Assembly: GCA_024399015.1 (NCBI GenBank)
Contig: JAKSIC010000017.1
Coordinates: forward strand, 1-62,518
Reading direction: 5' to 3'
DNA: 62,518 bases
From: Fibrobacter sp.
Lineage (GTDB): Bacteria; Fibrobacterota; Fibrobacteria; Fibrobacterales; Fibrobacteraceae
The stretch's first letter is position 1. Each line of letters begins with the position of its first letter. The position numbers and the translations under genes were made by a program. Positions 24,746 to 33,446 of this stretch are shown here, piece by piece. Under the pieces are notes generated by a model. The model was not told where the DNA came from, did not search any database, and saw only the letters and a list, made by a program, of their open reading frames with translations.

Positions 24746-26020
24746 CTAATCAACGAGAACCGGGTTGAAGTCTTCCTGCCAGGGGAGGCCGTACTTGTTC
24801 AGTGCGTCCATGTACGGATCCGGATCAAATTCTTCCACGGTATGAACACCCGGGGTGGTCCACTTGCCGGTAAGCATCATCAGAGCGCCGCACATAGCGG
24901 GAACGCCGGTGGTGTAGGCAATAGCCTGGCTGCCCAGTTCCTTGTAGCATTCCTGGTGGTCGCAAACGTTGAACAGGTAGTAAGTCTTGGGCTTGCCGTC
25001 CTTGGTGCCCTTGAAGATACAGCCGATGTTGGTCTTGCCCACAGTGCGGGGGCCGAGGCTTGCCGGATCCGGAAGGAGAGCCTTCAGGAACTGGATAGGA
25101 ACGATTTCCTGACCGTTGAACATCACGGGATCGGTACGGAGCATGCCCACGTCTTCGAGACAGCGCATGTGGTCCAGGTAGCTCTGGCCGAAGGTCATGA
25201 AGAAGCGGATGCGCTTCACGCCCGGAATGTTCTTGGCGAGAGATTCAATTTCTTCGTGGTGCAGGAGGTACATGTCCTTCTGGCCCACTTCCTTGAAGTT
25301 GTATTCGCGCTTGATGCTCATGGCCGGGATTTCTACCCAGTGGCCCTTGCCGTTTGCGTCGGTGTCCCAGTAGCTGCCCGGAGCGGAAACTTCGCGGAGG
25401 TTGATTTCCGGGTTGAAGTTGGTGGCGAACTTGTAGCCGTGATCACCGCCGTTGCAGTCCAGAATGTCAATTTCTTCGATGGTGTCGAACTGATGCTTGA
25501 GAGCGTAGGCGCAGTATGCCTGGGTAACACCCGGGTCGAAGCCGGAACCCAAGAGAGCGGTGAGGCCCTTTTCTTCAAACTTCTTGGCGTATGCCCACTG
25601 CCAGCTGTAATCGAAGTAGGCGCTAAAGCCTGCTTCCTTGCAACGCTTGTCGTAAACCTTGCGCCATTCCGGATCGTCGATGTTTTCCGGTTCGTAGTTG
25701 GCGGTATCCATGTAGTTCACGCCGCATTCAAGACATGCGTCCATGATGGCAAGATCCTGGTAGGGGAGTGCGATGTTCATCACCAGATCAGGCTTGTATT
25801 CCTTGATCAGCTTCACCACGTTTTCGGCCTTGTCGGCGTCAACGGCAGCGGTGGTAATCACCGTCTTGGAGTTCGGACGAATCTGTTCGGCCAGCTTTTC
25901 GCAGTTTTCGCGATGGCGGCTTGCAATGCAGATTTCAGAGAAAACTTCGCTGACGGTGCAGCACTTCTTGATAGCGACGGTGGCAACGGCGCCACAACCG
26001 ATAATCAGAGCTCTTGCCAT
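24746..26020 (-). CDS. saccharopine dehydrogenase-family protein, probable carboxynorspermidine dehydrogenase
   Basis: A 424-residue NADP-binding oxidoreductase. The Rossmann start MARALIIGCGAVATVAIKKC, then EICIASRHRENCEKLAEQI, and MDTANYEP, LLGSGFDPGVTQAYCAY and DILDCNGGDHGY match the saccharopine-dehydrogenase family, subgroup carboxynorspermidine/carboxyspermidine dehydrogenase, which joins aspartate semialdehyde to a diamine. The speA gene next to it makes this polyamine assignment likely. A decarboxylase partner is not seen here. Start has AAGGAA and a TATATTTT box upstream (around 26095). Confidence 0.85.
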   Translation of the reverse strand: MARALIIGCGAVATVAIKKCCTVSEVFSEICIASRHRENCEKLAEQIRPNSKTVITTAAVDADKAENVVKLIKEYKPDLVMNIALPYQDLAIMDACLECGVNYMDTANYEPENIDDPEWRKVYDKRCKEAGFSAYFDYSWQWAYAKKFEEKGLTALLGSGFDPGVTQAYCAYALKHQFDTIEEIDILDCNGGDHGYKFATNFNPEINLREVSAPGSYWDTDANGKGHWVEIPAMSIKREYNFKEVGQKDMYLLHHEEIESLAKNIPGVKRIRFFMTFGQSYLDHMRCLEDVGMLRTDPVMFNGQEIVPIQFLKALLPDPASLGPRTVGKTNIGCIFKGTKDGKPKTYYLFNVCDHQECYKELGSQAIAYTTGVPAMCGALMMLTGKWTTPGVHTVEEFDPDPYMDALNKYGLPWQEDFNPVLVD

Positions 26021-26214
26021 TTTTTTGTCTTTCCTTTTTGAAAAAATGAACGTGCAGGGGCGGCGACCCCTGAAGAAAAAGTAAGTGGGGTAAAATATAG
26101 AAAGCGGGGGAGGAGTCTTTAGAAATGAGAGTAAAGATGAGGTAAAAAATGCCTGAATTTAGGAAATGAAATTACTTGTTTTAAAATTGGCCTGTTTTTT
26201 GAACCAATTTTGTT

Positions 26215-26220
26215 TAGATT
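26215..26220 (+). promoter_or_regulatory. -10 box of leader copy B
   Basis: TAGATT inside AGATTTATGTC, the same string that precedes leader copy A. No good -35 is visible (CTGTTT is the best at 17 bases). Confidence 0.3.
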
Positions 26221-26234
26221 TATGTCATTCTCAT

Positions 26235-26333
26235 CCGGCTTACGAGCCGGTCGTATAATTCTCTGCTTGCTGTTCGCGGCACAGTTTCTTAAACTGCACA
26301 AAGCCGCAGGGTACCTGGATAAGCGCTATCTGG
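26235..26333 (+). ncRNA. structured 5' leader RNA, copy B (upstream of Rpn nuclease)
   Basis: Same architecture as 821-915. P1 is CCGGCT/AGCCGG (26235-26240/26245-26250) with a UACG tetraloop. P2 is GCGGC/GCCGC (26276-26280/26303-26307), holding a CAGTTT/AAACTG hairpin in place of CCC/GGG. P3 is a 7-bp stem (26315-26321/26327-26333), loop AGCGC. Relative to copy A, P3 has a G-C to A-U change and a G-C to G-U change. GCCGCAGGGTACCTGG is identical in both copies. The remaining 124 bases before the ATG carry further short hairpins. Confidence 0.6.
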
Positions 26334-26457
26334 ACACGTAACGTAGGGCTCCAAAAGGAATCCTTAAAACTTTACATGTTTCTGGCCTTGCCTCATTGGG
26401 CAAAGCCTCCTTTTACTACACAAAATTTAACGCGCCCTTTAGGACGCAGAGGAAATA

Positions 26458-27378
26458 ATGAACATTTCATTGTTGCATGATCCCTTTTGTAGGGATGTTT
26501 TATCTGATGTCTCCACATTTCTTGAATTTGTGGAATACTTGACTACTCGTGATGAAGAACTGAAGTCTGTTGTTGATTTGCTGGACCGGGAATCGTTTGA
26601 ACGAATCCCTGGCGACTATAGTGATACGAAAAGTCACGGCTATGCGGACTTAGCGTTTCTGGCCAAGGTAAAGAAGGAATGTCTGTCTAAAAAGAAGATT
26701 CCTGTCCAGGTTTGTGTGGGATTCTTGCTGGAACACAAGTCGTGGCCTGATGATGGTGTCGTAGATCAGTTGATCAGGTATCACTATCACTTGATGGTAG
26801 AAAAGCTGAAAAAGAATGCGGACAAAGGCATTCCCTCGGTGGCAATTATTTTGTACAACGGAACAGAATCTTGGAATCCTCTTGACGAAACATATTCTGA
26901 CTATCCCAAGGCGTTGCGGAGTATTCTGCTTCCCTTCAAGTGTGTCTTTCTGGATGTTTCGACTGTTCCCGATGACAGGTGCCTGAATGAATTTACCCCT
27001 CGGCTGGGCGCGTTTATTGGTGCTTTGAAATACGCACGTAATCCAGAGAACCATAGCGATTTCCTGGCGCAGTTGGTAAAAAAGGTTAAAACGTCATTGA
27101 CTGGAAACGAGGCCCTTGACTTACTTACGTCTATGGATGTATATTTTCGCTACTGGATTTCGGAAAACTTCAAGGAGGCATTCAACATGGATTTCGTAAG
27201 ACCGCCATACAAGACGATTCATGACGCAGAAGTCGAAGAAGCCGTTGAAAAAGCGGAAGACCGTTTTGCTGTCCAGACCGCTCTCAAGATGCTTTCGAAG
27301 AACAAACCTATGGATGAAATCATTGAATTCTCGGGCTTGTCCGAGGAGCGAATCCGCTCGTTGCAGCAACCGAAATAA
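26458..27378 (+). CDS. Rpn-family recombination-promoting nuclease / putative transposase
   Basis: A 306-residue member of the Rpn (YhgA-like, PD-(D/E)XK transposase_31) family. It opens HDPFCRDVLSDVSTFLEFVEYL, a diverged version of the usual DxxFK start, then has YADLAF and a beta-strand FLLEHKSWPDDG, carrying the E-x-K of the active site (about residues 95-105). The C-terminus forms a helical tail. Rpn proteins are RecA-independent DNA nucleases in E. coli and in other work act in phage defence. A ribosome-binding site GAGGAA sits before the ATG. Long structured leader upstream and a strong terminator downstream. Confidence 0.85.
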   Translation: MNISLLHDPFCRDVLSDVSTFLEFVEYLTTRDEELKSVVDLLDRESFERIPGDYSDTKSHGYADLAFLAKVKKECLSKKKIPVQVCVGFLLEHKSWPDDGVVDQLIRYHYHLMVEKLKKNADKGIPSVAIILYNGTESWNPLDETYSDYPKALRSILLPFKCVFLDVSTVPDDRCLNEFTPRLGAFIGALKYARNPENHSDFLAQLVKKVKTSLTGNEALDLLTSMDVYFRYWISENFKEAFNMDFVRPPYKTIHDAEVEEAVEKAEDRFAVQTALKMLSKNKPMDEIIEFSGLSEERIRSLQQPK

Positions 27379-27414
27379 TCAGTTTTAAGAACTGCAAACG
27401 GTTTCATTAAAATT

Positions 27415-27450
27415 CCCGAAGGTTCTGCACGAATCTTCGGGATGTTTTTT
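27415..27450 (+). terminator. terminator of the Rpn gene
   Basis: CCCGAAG/CTTCGGG stem (27415-27421/27435-27441) followed by TTTTTT at 27445-27450. The same hairpin lies just after the stop of the convergent restriction gene. Confidence 0.8.
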
Positions 27451-30124
27451 ACCATTCTTTTATCGTATCCAAGAACTCATCCTTAGTGTAGGCATGTTCT
27501 ACACGGCGGTCCTTATACACGAGGCAGTAACGGAAATTGTTGCCGGCCTTGCTAGCCCACAAGTTACCGAGTTTGATTTTCTTTTCGGCATCAAGATGGT
27601 CGCCCTTGGTTTCTAGCAAAATGACTTTGCCGTTTTTTGTTTTGATGATGAAGTCTGGATAATGGTTGATGAAACCGTTGATGCAGAAATCCTTCTTTTC
27701 GCGATTGCGGGTCCAAAATTCCACGTTCTCCATATTGGCGACGGCGTTGATTACTTCTTCTTCAAAGCCATTTACATTTTCTTCGGCTTCGTGAAGTGTT
27801 TTCGGAAGTGGCTTCCCGACTGCGGAAAGATTTAATTTTCCCGGAATTTCAAAAGTTGGTTTCAGTTCTATTTTATCTTGGTCCAACGCCTTGTCAAATT
27901 CGTTTTCGATGTACTTTGCCGAAAGTTCGTTAATTTTCTGCTTAATCTTATCGGCATAAAGCGACTGTGAATTCAGCATATTATTTAAATCAGCTTCGGA
28001 GAAATTTTGTAATACGCGATTGATGTATTCAATAATGTCGGGGTCAGGAATAGGATACATATTGCCAATCCATCCTCGAAGACTTTTTGCGCATAGTTCC
28101 CGCTTCTTGTTCAAGTCATTTACATTTGTCAGCCATTGGACGATTTCGTTCTGCCTTTGTCTATCCACATTAAAAATTGTGGGTGTAAAGTCTTTCTGAG
28201 TTTCATCCAGGTCAATACGCCGGATGTCCAATTCAACATTTTGAAAATCAATGTTCGTGTCCGCATTTTTTAGCGGAAACTTTTTTAGGAGCATGTCTTT
28301 TTCAAAAGGCTCTGAATTCAAATTGAACAAGTCGTTTTGCAGAGCGTGCTTGTAATAGAACTGCGGCAGTTTTAGTGAGGCTACTGTTTCTTTGAAAATT
28401 TCCTTGATATCGTATGTTTTCACTTGCTTGCTGACCTCACTAGGAGCGAGTGGAGATTTTGCATTTGCCTCAACCTGTTTTTCCAATTTCTGATTTTCGG
28501 CAATAGCTTGCTTTGCAATTTCTGCGATTACAGAATTTTCTTCTGCGGATGCTGTTGGATTTGTTGAATCGACTTTAGAAACATCTACTTCTGTAGAACC
28601 TGGATTGTATATCGCTTTCGCGGAGTCTGACGAATGATCTGGAACTGGCTTCCAAAAAATTTTTGAAACATCAAAATCTTCAGAGCCGTTTGTTTCGGCG
28701 GATTGCAGTTGCAAAGCGCCTTCGCCATTATTTGCGGAGGCTTTTTTGTCCGTAGGTTCAGGTTCTTCAATTTCAACTTGGCGATAATCCTTGCTGCTGA
28801 ATCCTGCTCGATTTAAACCTTTGACAATGCTGTCGAGAGTTTCGCTGAATTTTGCAGAGGCGGTAAACACATAGCTCATGTTAAGCATTGCGTTTTCGTT
28901 CTTGCGGACATTGGGCAAACGCAAAACTCGACCAAGAATTTGTTCCACATCTACGCTGGAGCTACGATCGGCGAGGCTTGCGAGGATATAGGCAAAGGGA
29001 CAATCCCAGCCTTCTTTCAGCGCGTTGACTGTAATGATATAGCGAACCGGGCAATCTGCGGACATCAAATCTACATTCTGCAATTCATTCCTGTCGGCGG
29101 TCTTTATCTTGATCTGTTCCTCTGGAATTTTCAATTCCAAAAGCATTGATTTTATTTTTTCGAAAGTGGCGTTGTCATTCTTTGTTTTTGGCTCCGCCTG
29201 GAAAAGAACTATGGGACGGATGTATGGCGCTCCGTTTTTACTAGCCTCACTTGCCGCCATTTCCAAGCGAGCACGGAGTTCCAATGCTGAACTTATTACA
29301 TCTTCTTTTTTGCGATGGTTGTAAACAATCACCGGCAACTTTACCATGTTTTCTTTCTTGAGTTCAAGTGCAGATGTAAAGCTGATGATGTTACTGTTCT
29401 TGCGAGGTGTAGCGGTCAAATCCAGAATAAAACTGGGATTTAGATTTTTCAACATTTCTACGCTGAGTTCGCTTTCTGCATTGTGGCTTTCGTCAACAAT
29501 TACAACAGGATTTAGCGAACGCAGAACGGACATTACCGAGATTTCTTCTTCATCTACGCGGTTGGCAAATGACTGTAGATTGCCATTTTCTTCGTTGACT
29601 TTTCTGTCTTCTGCTTTTCTTGCGCGGAGACTATCGAAACTTAGAATGCAAAGCGAAAGATTTTCATGAACGGAGGTGCAGTTGAATCTCGCGCCCTGCA
29701 ATAACATTTTCTTGTCGAAGACTTCAACCCTGTTCGCAAAATCTGTGTTCAGCTGTTCTCGGTATGGGTGCTTTGGATTGCCGAAATTGCGAAGGGTTTG
29801 TTCCAGAATCGAATTGGACGGTACAAGCCACACCACTATTTTGGGGCGTGTGCTGTCGAACGCCTTGAAAATAGTGTTTAGGGCGTTGGCTGCGATAAAG
29901 GTTTTTCCACCAGCGGTAGGAACCTTTATGCAGATATGAGGTACGCCTGGTACATTGTTCTTATATGGTTCTACAGCTTCGCCAAGCATTGGCGTAATTG
30001 CAGTGCGAGGATGCGTCTGCCAAAATTCGCTGAAGGCAACGGCTGTATTCCCTTTTTCTTTTAGAATTTCAAGATAGAATGCAAGGTCATCTATGATCTG
30101 TTTTTGATAGGGCTTTAAAAGCAT
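27449..30124 (-). CDS. type III restriction enzyme, Res subunit (helicase-nuclease)
   Basis: An 891-residue protein with the SF2 helicase core: Walker A PTAGGKT (69-75), Walker B VDESHN (about 211-216), DLTATPR, and the later helicase motif EQILGRVLRLP. The C-terminus has the type III nuclease motif HYPDFII...ILLETKGDH (PD-(D/E)XK, about 850-875). Residues about 460-580 are low-complexity linker. The start overlaps the Mod stop by one base, so the two are translated together. A clear type III R-M pair; recognition site unknown. Confidence 0.9.
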   Translation of the reverse strand: MLLKPYQKQIIDDLAFYLEILKEKGNTAVAFSEFWQTHPRTAITPMLGEAVEPYKNNVPGVPHICIKVPTAGGKTFIAANALNTIFKAFDSTRPKIVVWLVPSNSILEQTLRNFGNPKHPYREQLNTDFANRVEVFDKKMLLQGARFNCTSVHENLSLCILSFDSLRARKAEDRKVNEENGNLQSFANRVDEEEISVMSVLRSLNPVVIVDESHNAESELSVEMLKNLNPSFILDLTATPRKNSNIISFTSALELKKENMVKLPVIVYNHRKKEDVISSALELRARLEMAASEASKNGAPYIRPIVLFQAEPKTKNDNATFEKIKSMLLELKIPEEQIKIKTADRNELQNVDLMSADCPVRYIITVNALKEGWDCPFAYILASLADRSSSVDVEQILGRVLRLPNVRKNENAMLNMSYVFTASAKFSETLDSIVKGLNRAGFSSKDYRQVEIEEPEPTDKKASANNGEGALQLQSAETNGSEDFDVSKIFWKPVPDHSSDSAKAIYNPGSTEVDVSKVDSTNPTASAEENSVIAEIAKQAIAENQKLEKQVEANAKSPLAPSEVSKQVKTYDIKEIFKETVASLKLPQFYYKHALQNDLFNLNSEPFEKDMLLKKFPLKNADTNIDFQNVELDIRRIDLDETQKDFTPTIFNVDRQRQNEIVQWLTNVNDLNKKRELCAKSLRGWIGNMYPIPDPDIIEYINRVLQNFSEADLNNMLNSQSLYADKIKQKINELSAKYIENEFDKALDQDKIELKPTFEIPGKLNLSAVGKPLPKTLHEAEENVNGFEEEVINAVANMENVEFWTRNREKKDFCINGFINHYPDFIIKTKNGKVILLETKGDHLDAEKKIKLGNLWASKAGNNFRYCLVYKDRRVEHAYTKDEFLDTIKEW

Positions 30125-32037
30125 TAGAATCTCCTTACATCACGGGGAATCTTTTTAAACACAATGTTATTCTTGAAAAGAAAATCCTTGGGCAGTACGC
30201 AGTTGTCTGCGTAAATGACATAGCGTTCAGCTTTTTGACTGATAGTCCCCAGGAATTCGAAATCAAGAGTTGTAATTTCTGACTTTTTGTAGAAAAGGTA
30301 GTAGGCGGCGTTGTCGTGATTGCCCAAGAAGAATTCGTTTCCGTTCTTTGAAACTTCAGAGGAGTCGATGACGGAATTGGTTTCTGTATAGTAGATGTAA
30401 TTGCGAATGTTTTCTAAAGGCTGTTCTTCGTTCAACGAACCGTCTAGCAACATTTCGGGACCGAGTTCGTAATAGTTGAAATCACCTCCAGTTCCTTCGA
30501 CAGCATTCTTGCTTTCTCCGTAACCATTGATGACGCGACGGACTCTTTCTGCAGTGATGTTGTTCGCATAGTCTTCCATTTCTACAAGGATGAATTTGCG
30601 ATTTCCGCCATCCTGCTTGTTGAGGTTGAGGACTGCGTGGGCAGTGGTGCCGGAACCTGCGAAAGAGTCAAGGATGATGGAGTTGGGGCCGGAAAACATG
30701 GAAACTAAATATTGAACCAAAGAATATGGTTTAGGATAATCAAATTCCAATCCCATGTTTTCTAACATATACTTGTTTATTTCTGTTGTTCCAATGTTTT
30801 CAATAACCGATTGAATGAAGTGTTTTTGTCGTTCATCTCTTCGATAATAAATAACGCCATTTTTAGATAAGTAAAATCTTAATTTCGAACCATTATCATC
30901 TAATGGAGAAAAATTATTCTCCATAAACTTAACCAATTTTGCGTTATTCATCCACCCCGAAAAAACTCTACATTCTTCTTTCAATTTACCATTTTCAACT
31001 ATCATATCATCAAGTCTTCCGGGGTAAGACATGTTAAATTTTTTTGTCATGTCTCTTGTGATATAACCAGTTTCCTTTGTTTTATTAATCAATTCCTTGA
31101 TATTATTATGTCGTTCTTTATACAGCGATTCTATCTCGCAAGGAAATCCTTTTTTTAGGGTTACTAAAGAGGGAGGATTTTTTGCTCCATTTTTGGTAAT
31201 GGAGTTCTCTGCATAATCATTCAAGATTTTTGATCCGATTTCTACAGAGGGGTCTACAACATTATTTGTTTTTAGCACATCTCTACGCTTTGAATAACAT
31301 AGTATATATTCATGAAGTGTTGTGATTTCATCCTGGTTATCAGTGTGACCATCATTGACATACCAAATGAATTGTTCGACAAAGTTTGTTGTACCAAAGA
31401 TTTCGTCACACAATAATTTTAAACAAGCTTGTTCATTGTCATCAATGCTGATGAAAATAACCCCTTCATCACAAAGTAATTTGTGCAACAATTTTAATCG
31501 CGGGTACATCATGCACAGCCACTTGTCGTGTCGGGTTAAATCTTCTAATTCTTTTCCTACAACCTGGCCCAGCCACTTTCGTATTTTGGGGCTATCTACA
31601 TTATCGTTATATATCCACCCTCCTTTGTCAGGAGTATTGCCCGTGTTGTAGGGCGGATCAATATAGATGCATTTCACCTTGCCTTCGTATTCCGGCATCA
31701 AGGCTTTGAGGGCCTCAAGGTTGTCGCCATGAATGATCTTGTTTTCAGAAGCGCCTTTTTCGCAGTTGAAGGAATCCTTCAGTTCCAGGGTCTTGTATGG
31801 AACATCCAGGTGATGATTCAGAACAGCATCTTTTCCGAGCCAGTGTAAAGAGGGCAAGGGAACCTCGGGGCAAAAGTTAAACCTGGGCTTTGCTCCGAAA
31901 CCGAAGACTTTGAAACCGTTTTTCTGTTGATAAAAAAAGGTGTGGAATCGCAAGTCTTCCGTAATCAAGGTTCTGGTAAACCCGTGCGCGAAAAGACAAA
32001 ACGACCCACACCCGATTGGGTGTGAGCGTCCGTCCAT
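30124..32037 (-). CDS. type III DNA methyltransferase (Mod), beta-class N6-adenine
   Basis: A 637-residue methyltransferase. Motif IV DPPYNTG comes first (127-133) and the AdoMet motif FAGSGTT follows late (about 462), the beta-class order used by type III Mod subunits. The central part between them, about residues 200-440, is AT-rich and lysine-rich, as expected for an exchanged target-recognition domain. The N-terminal stretch GFGAKPRFNFCPEVPLPSLHWLGKD is typical of this Mod/MTase group. No strong ribosome-binding site at the ATG used, so a nearby start is possible. The 32038-32333 gap shows no credible gene. Confidence 0.9.
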   Translation of the reverse strand: MDGRSHPIGCGSFCLFAHGFTRTLITEDLRFHTFFYQQKNGFKVFGFGAKPRFNFCPEVPLPSLHWLGKDAVLNHHLDVPYKTLELKDSFNCEKGASENKIIHGDNLEALKALMPEYEGKVKCIYIDPPYNTGNTPDKGGWIYNDNVDSPKIRKWLGQVVGKELEDLTRHDKWLCMMYPRLKLLHKLLCDEGVIFISIDDNEQACLKLLCDEIFGTTNFVEQFIWYVNDGHTDNQDEITTLHEYILCYSKRRDVLKTNNVVDPSVEIGSKILNDYAENSITKNGAKNPPSLVTLKKGFPCEIESLYKERHNNIKELINKTKETGYITRDMTKKFNMSYPGRLDDMIVENGKLKEECRVFSGWMNNAKLVKFMENNFSPLDDNGSKLRFYLSKNGVIYYRRDERQKHFIQSVIENIGTTEINKYMLENMGLEFDYPKPYSLVQYLVSMFSGPNSIILDSFAGSGTTAHAVLNLNKQDGGNRKFILVEMEDYANNITAERVRRVINGYGESKNAVEGTGGDFNYYELGPEMLLDGSLNEEQPLENIRNYIYYTETNSVIDSSEVSKNGNEFFLGNHDNAAYYLFYKKSEITTLDFEFLGTISQKAERYVIYADNCVLPKDFLFKNNIVFKKIPRDVRRF

Positions 32038-32333
32038 AATTCCCGCGCAATAAAAATTTACCAGATTTTGATTACGAGATTAAGGACAAATACCCTAAAA
32101 TCAAACGCCCGGCATTTCTGCCAAGCTATGTCAAGGAGAATATAGCATATAAAATGCGCTTTTATGAGAAATCTTTTGAAATTTTGCGAAAAACGCCGAT
32201 TTTTGAACTTTATTGAAAAAATAAGACGCCTCGTTTTATTCATTAGGGAAATCCGAATGAGATTTCCCTGCTGAGTGTTTTTGGGCAAACCATTGGCAGG
32301 AACAAAGTGCCCTTATTATTACAAGGAGGCTCT

Positions 32334-32867
32334 ATGCCTAAAGAAAACTTGTTGGATAAAGTTATTCGTTCTCAATGTAGCTCAATCTGGACTCCTAACG
32401 TATTAGATAAAATTGCCAAGCGCAGGAATCTGATTAAACGGTCGAGTGAACGCTGGGGGATTGATCCCATGGCTGCGGCAAGCGTCATGTTCCAAGAAAA
32501 ATACTATGGCTTCTTCGCCGATGCTAAAAATGCATTAGGCGCTTATAAACTGATGATTGGAGATGATAGTTACAGCTTTGGGCCGATGGAAATGCAGGTC
32601 AAGACAGCAATGCGTTTGCTTAAAGTTCGTGGTGAACGAGGAACTAGAAGTCAGGCAATTAGTTGGCTTAGTCATGAACCATTGGCAATTGATTTGGCGG
32701 TTCAGTATCTTAGGGAACTTCAGAATAATCTCCCGTCTGCGGGTCCAACGGATCTGGCGAAAGCCTATAATTTAGGTTTGGAAAATGCCCTTGCTGGAAA
32801 AAGAAGTTATATTGGACAAAGGTCTGAATCTTGTCAGGAGGAAATAGAGCATGCTTTGTACCGGTAA
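32334..32867 (+). CDS. lysozyme-like (transglycosylase-fold) hypothetical protein without signal peptide
   Basis: A 177-residue protein with a lysozyme-like signature: E in VMFQEKYYG (about residue 60), SFGPMEMQVKTAM in place of SxGxxQ, and AKAYNLG where lytic transglycosylases have AYNAG. No signal peptide or membrane segment is evident, so it would act inside the cell or need a helper. ATG 32334 has AGGAGG at good spacing; a longer frame begins at 32307. Its 3' end overlaps the next gene by 17 bases. It is between the type III R-M genes and a tRNA, and may be a lysis or defence factor; that is inference. Confidence 0.55.
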   Translation: MPKENLLDKVIRSQCSSIWTPNVLDKIAKRRNLIKRSSERWGIDPMAAASVMFQEKYYGFFADAKNALGAYKLMIGDDSYSFGPMEMQVKTAMRLLKVRGERGTRSQAISWLSHEPLAIDLAVQYLRELQNNLPSAGPTDLAKAYNLGLENALAGKRSYIGQRSESCQEEIEHALYR

Positions 32868-33264
32868 AAATGCATCAAGATTGCTGCTTTTGGAATCGCT
32901 GTTGCTTTGCCTTCTGCTTTCTGCGTTTCACTTGACGGGCGGTTTAGTGGCTGCAGGTTCTGAGTGGCCTGATGTTCTTTATTCAGGTCAGTTGGAGAGC
33001 TCTGGAGGTGATGACGACTTCTTTATTGTGGTGATGATTGCATTGAGGCTTGTATTCACTGCGATTGCATTCTTTGTAAAGAGAGGCTGCTTCCTTTTGC
33101 TGATTATTGCTTCTGTAATAGATGTCCTTTGTCTCATGTTGGTTGCTGAAACCTCTGACTTGACAATGACTGCAAGGGATAATATGTTCTTTGCGATTTG
33201 GTGCATCGGGTTTATTGTGTTGATAGCAAACTCGCTAGTATTATTAGCAAGAAAACTTCAATAA
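32851..33264 (+). CDS. four-helix membrane protein overlapping the lysozyme-like gene
   Basis: A 137-residue protein with about four membrane helices (near 10-32, 58-76, 80-98, 112-132) and a short acidic loop SSGGDDD. The ATG at 32851 lies inside the preceding gene, with AGGA upstream, so translation is probably coupled. No family recognised. Paired with the lysozyme-like protein it resembles, in plan only, a holin/endolysin pair; its size and helix number are compatible but not proof. Confidence 0.6.
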   Translation: MLCTGKNASRLLLLESLLLCLLLSAFHLTGGLVAAGSEWPDVLYSGQLESSGGDDDFFIVVMIALRLVFTAIAFFVKRGCFLLLIIASVIDVLCLMLVAETSDLTMTARDNMFFAIWCIGFIVLIANSLVLLARKLQ

Positions 33265-33284
33265 ATATTTTTTTAATGTCTATT

Positions 33285-33312
33285 AAGCCATAGAGTTTTG
33301 TCTCTATGGCTT
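33285..33312 (+). terminator. hairpin terminator
   Basis: AAGCCATAGAG and CTCTATGGCTT pair over eleven bases around TTTTGT, after the membrane protein gene. The T-run is short. The stretch 33313-33446 has no gene; TATATT at 33417 may be the tRNA -10 box. Confidence 0.65.
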
Positions 33313-33446
33313 TCTATGCGTTTATTGCTGTCTTTGATGCTTTTGTTCGCTACCTTTAAAATTTCGTAAAATACCGAGATTTGACTTGCGATTTATCTCA
33401 AAGAACATTTTTTTACTATATTAATCCCCACGTTGAAAAACGTGTC

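Noticed and set aside
32058-32288. A 76-residue minus-strand open frame upstream of Mod
   Set aside because: No ribosome-binding site, very basic and aromatic composition without family resemblance, and AT-rich non-coding character.
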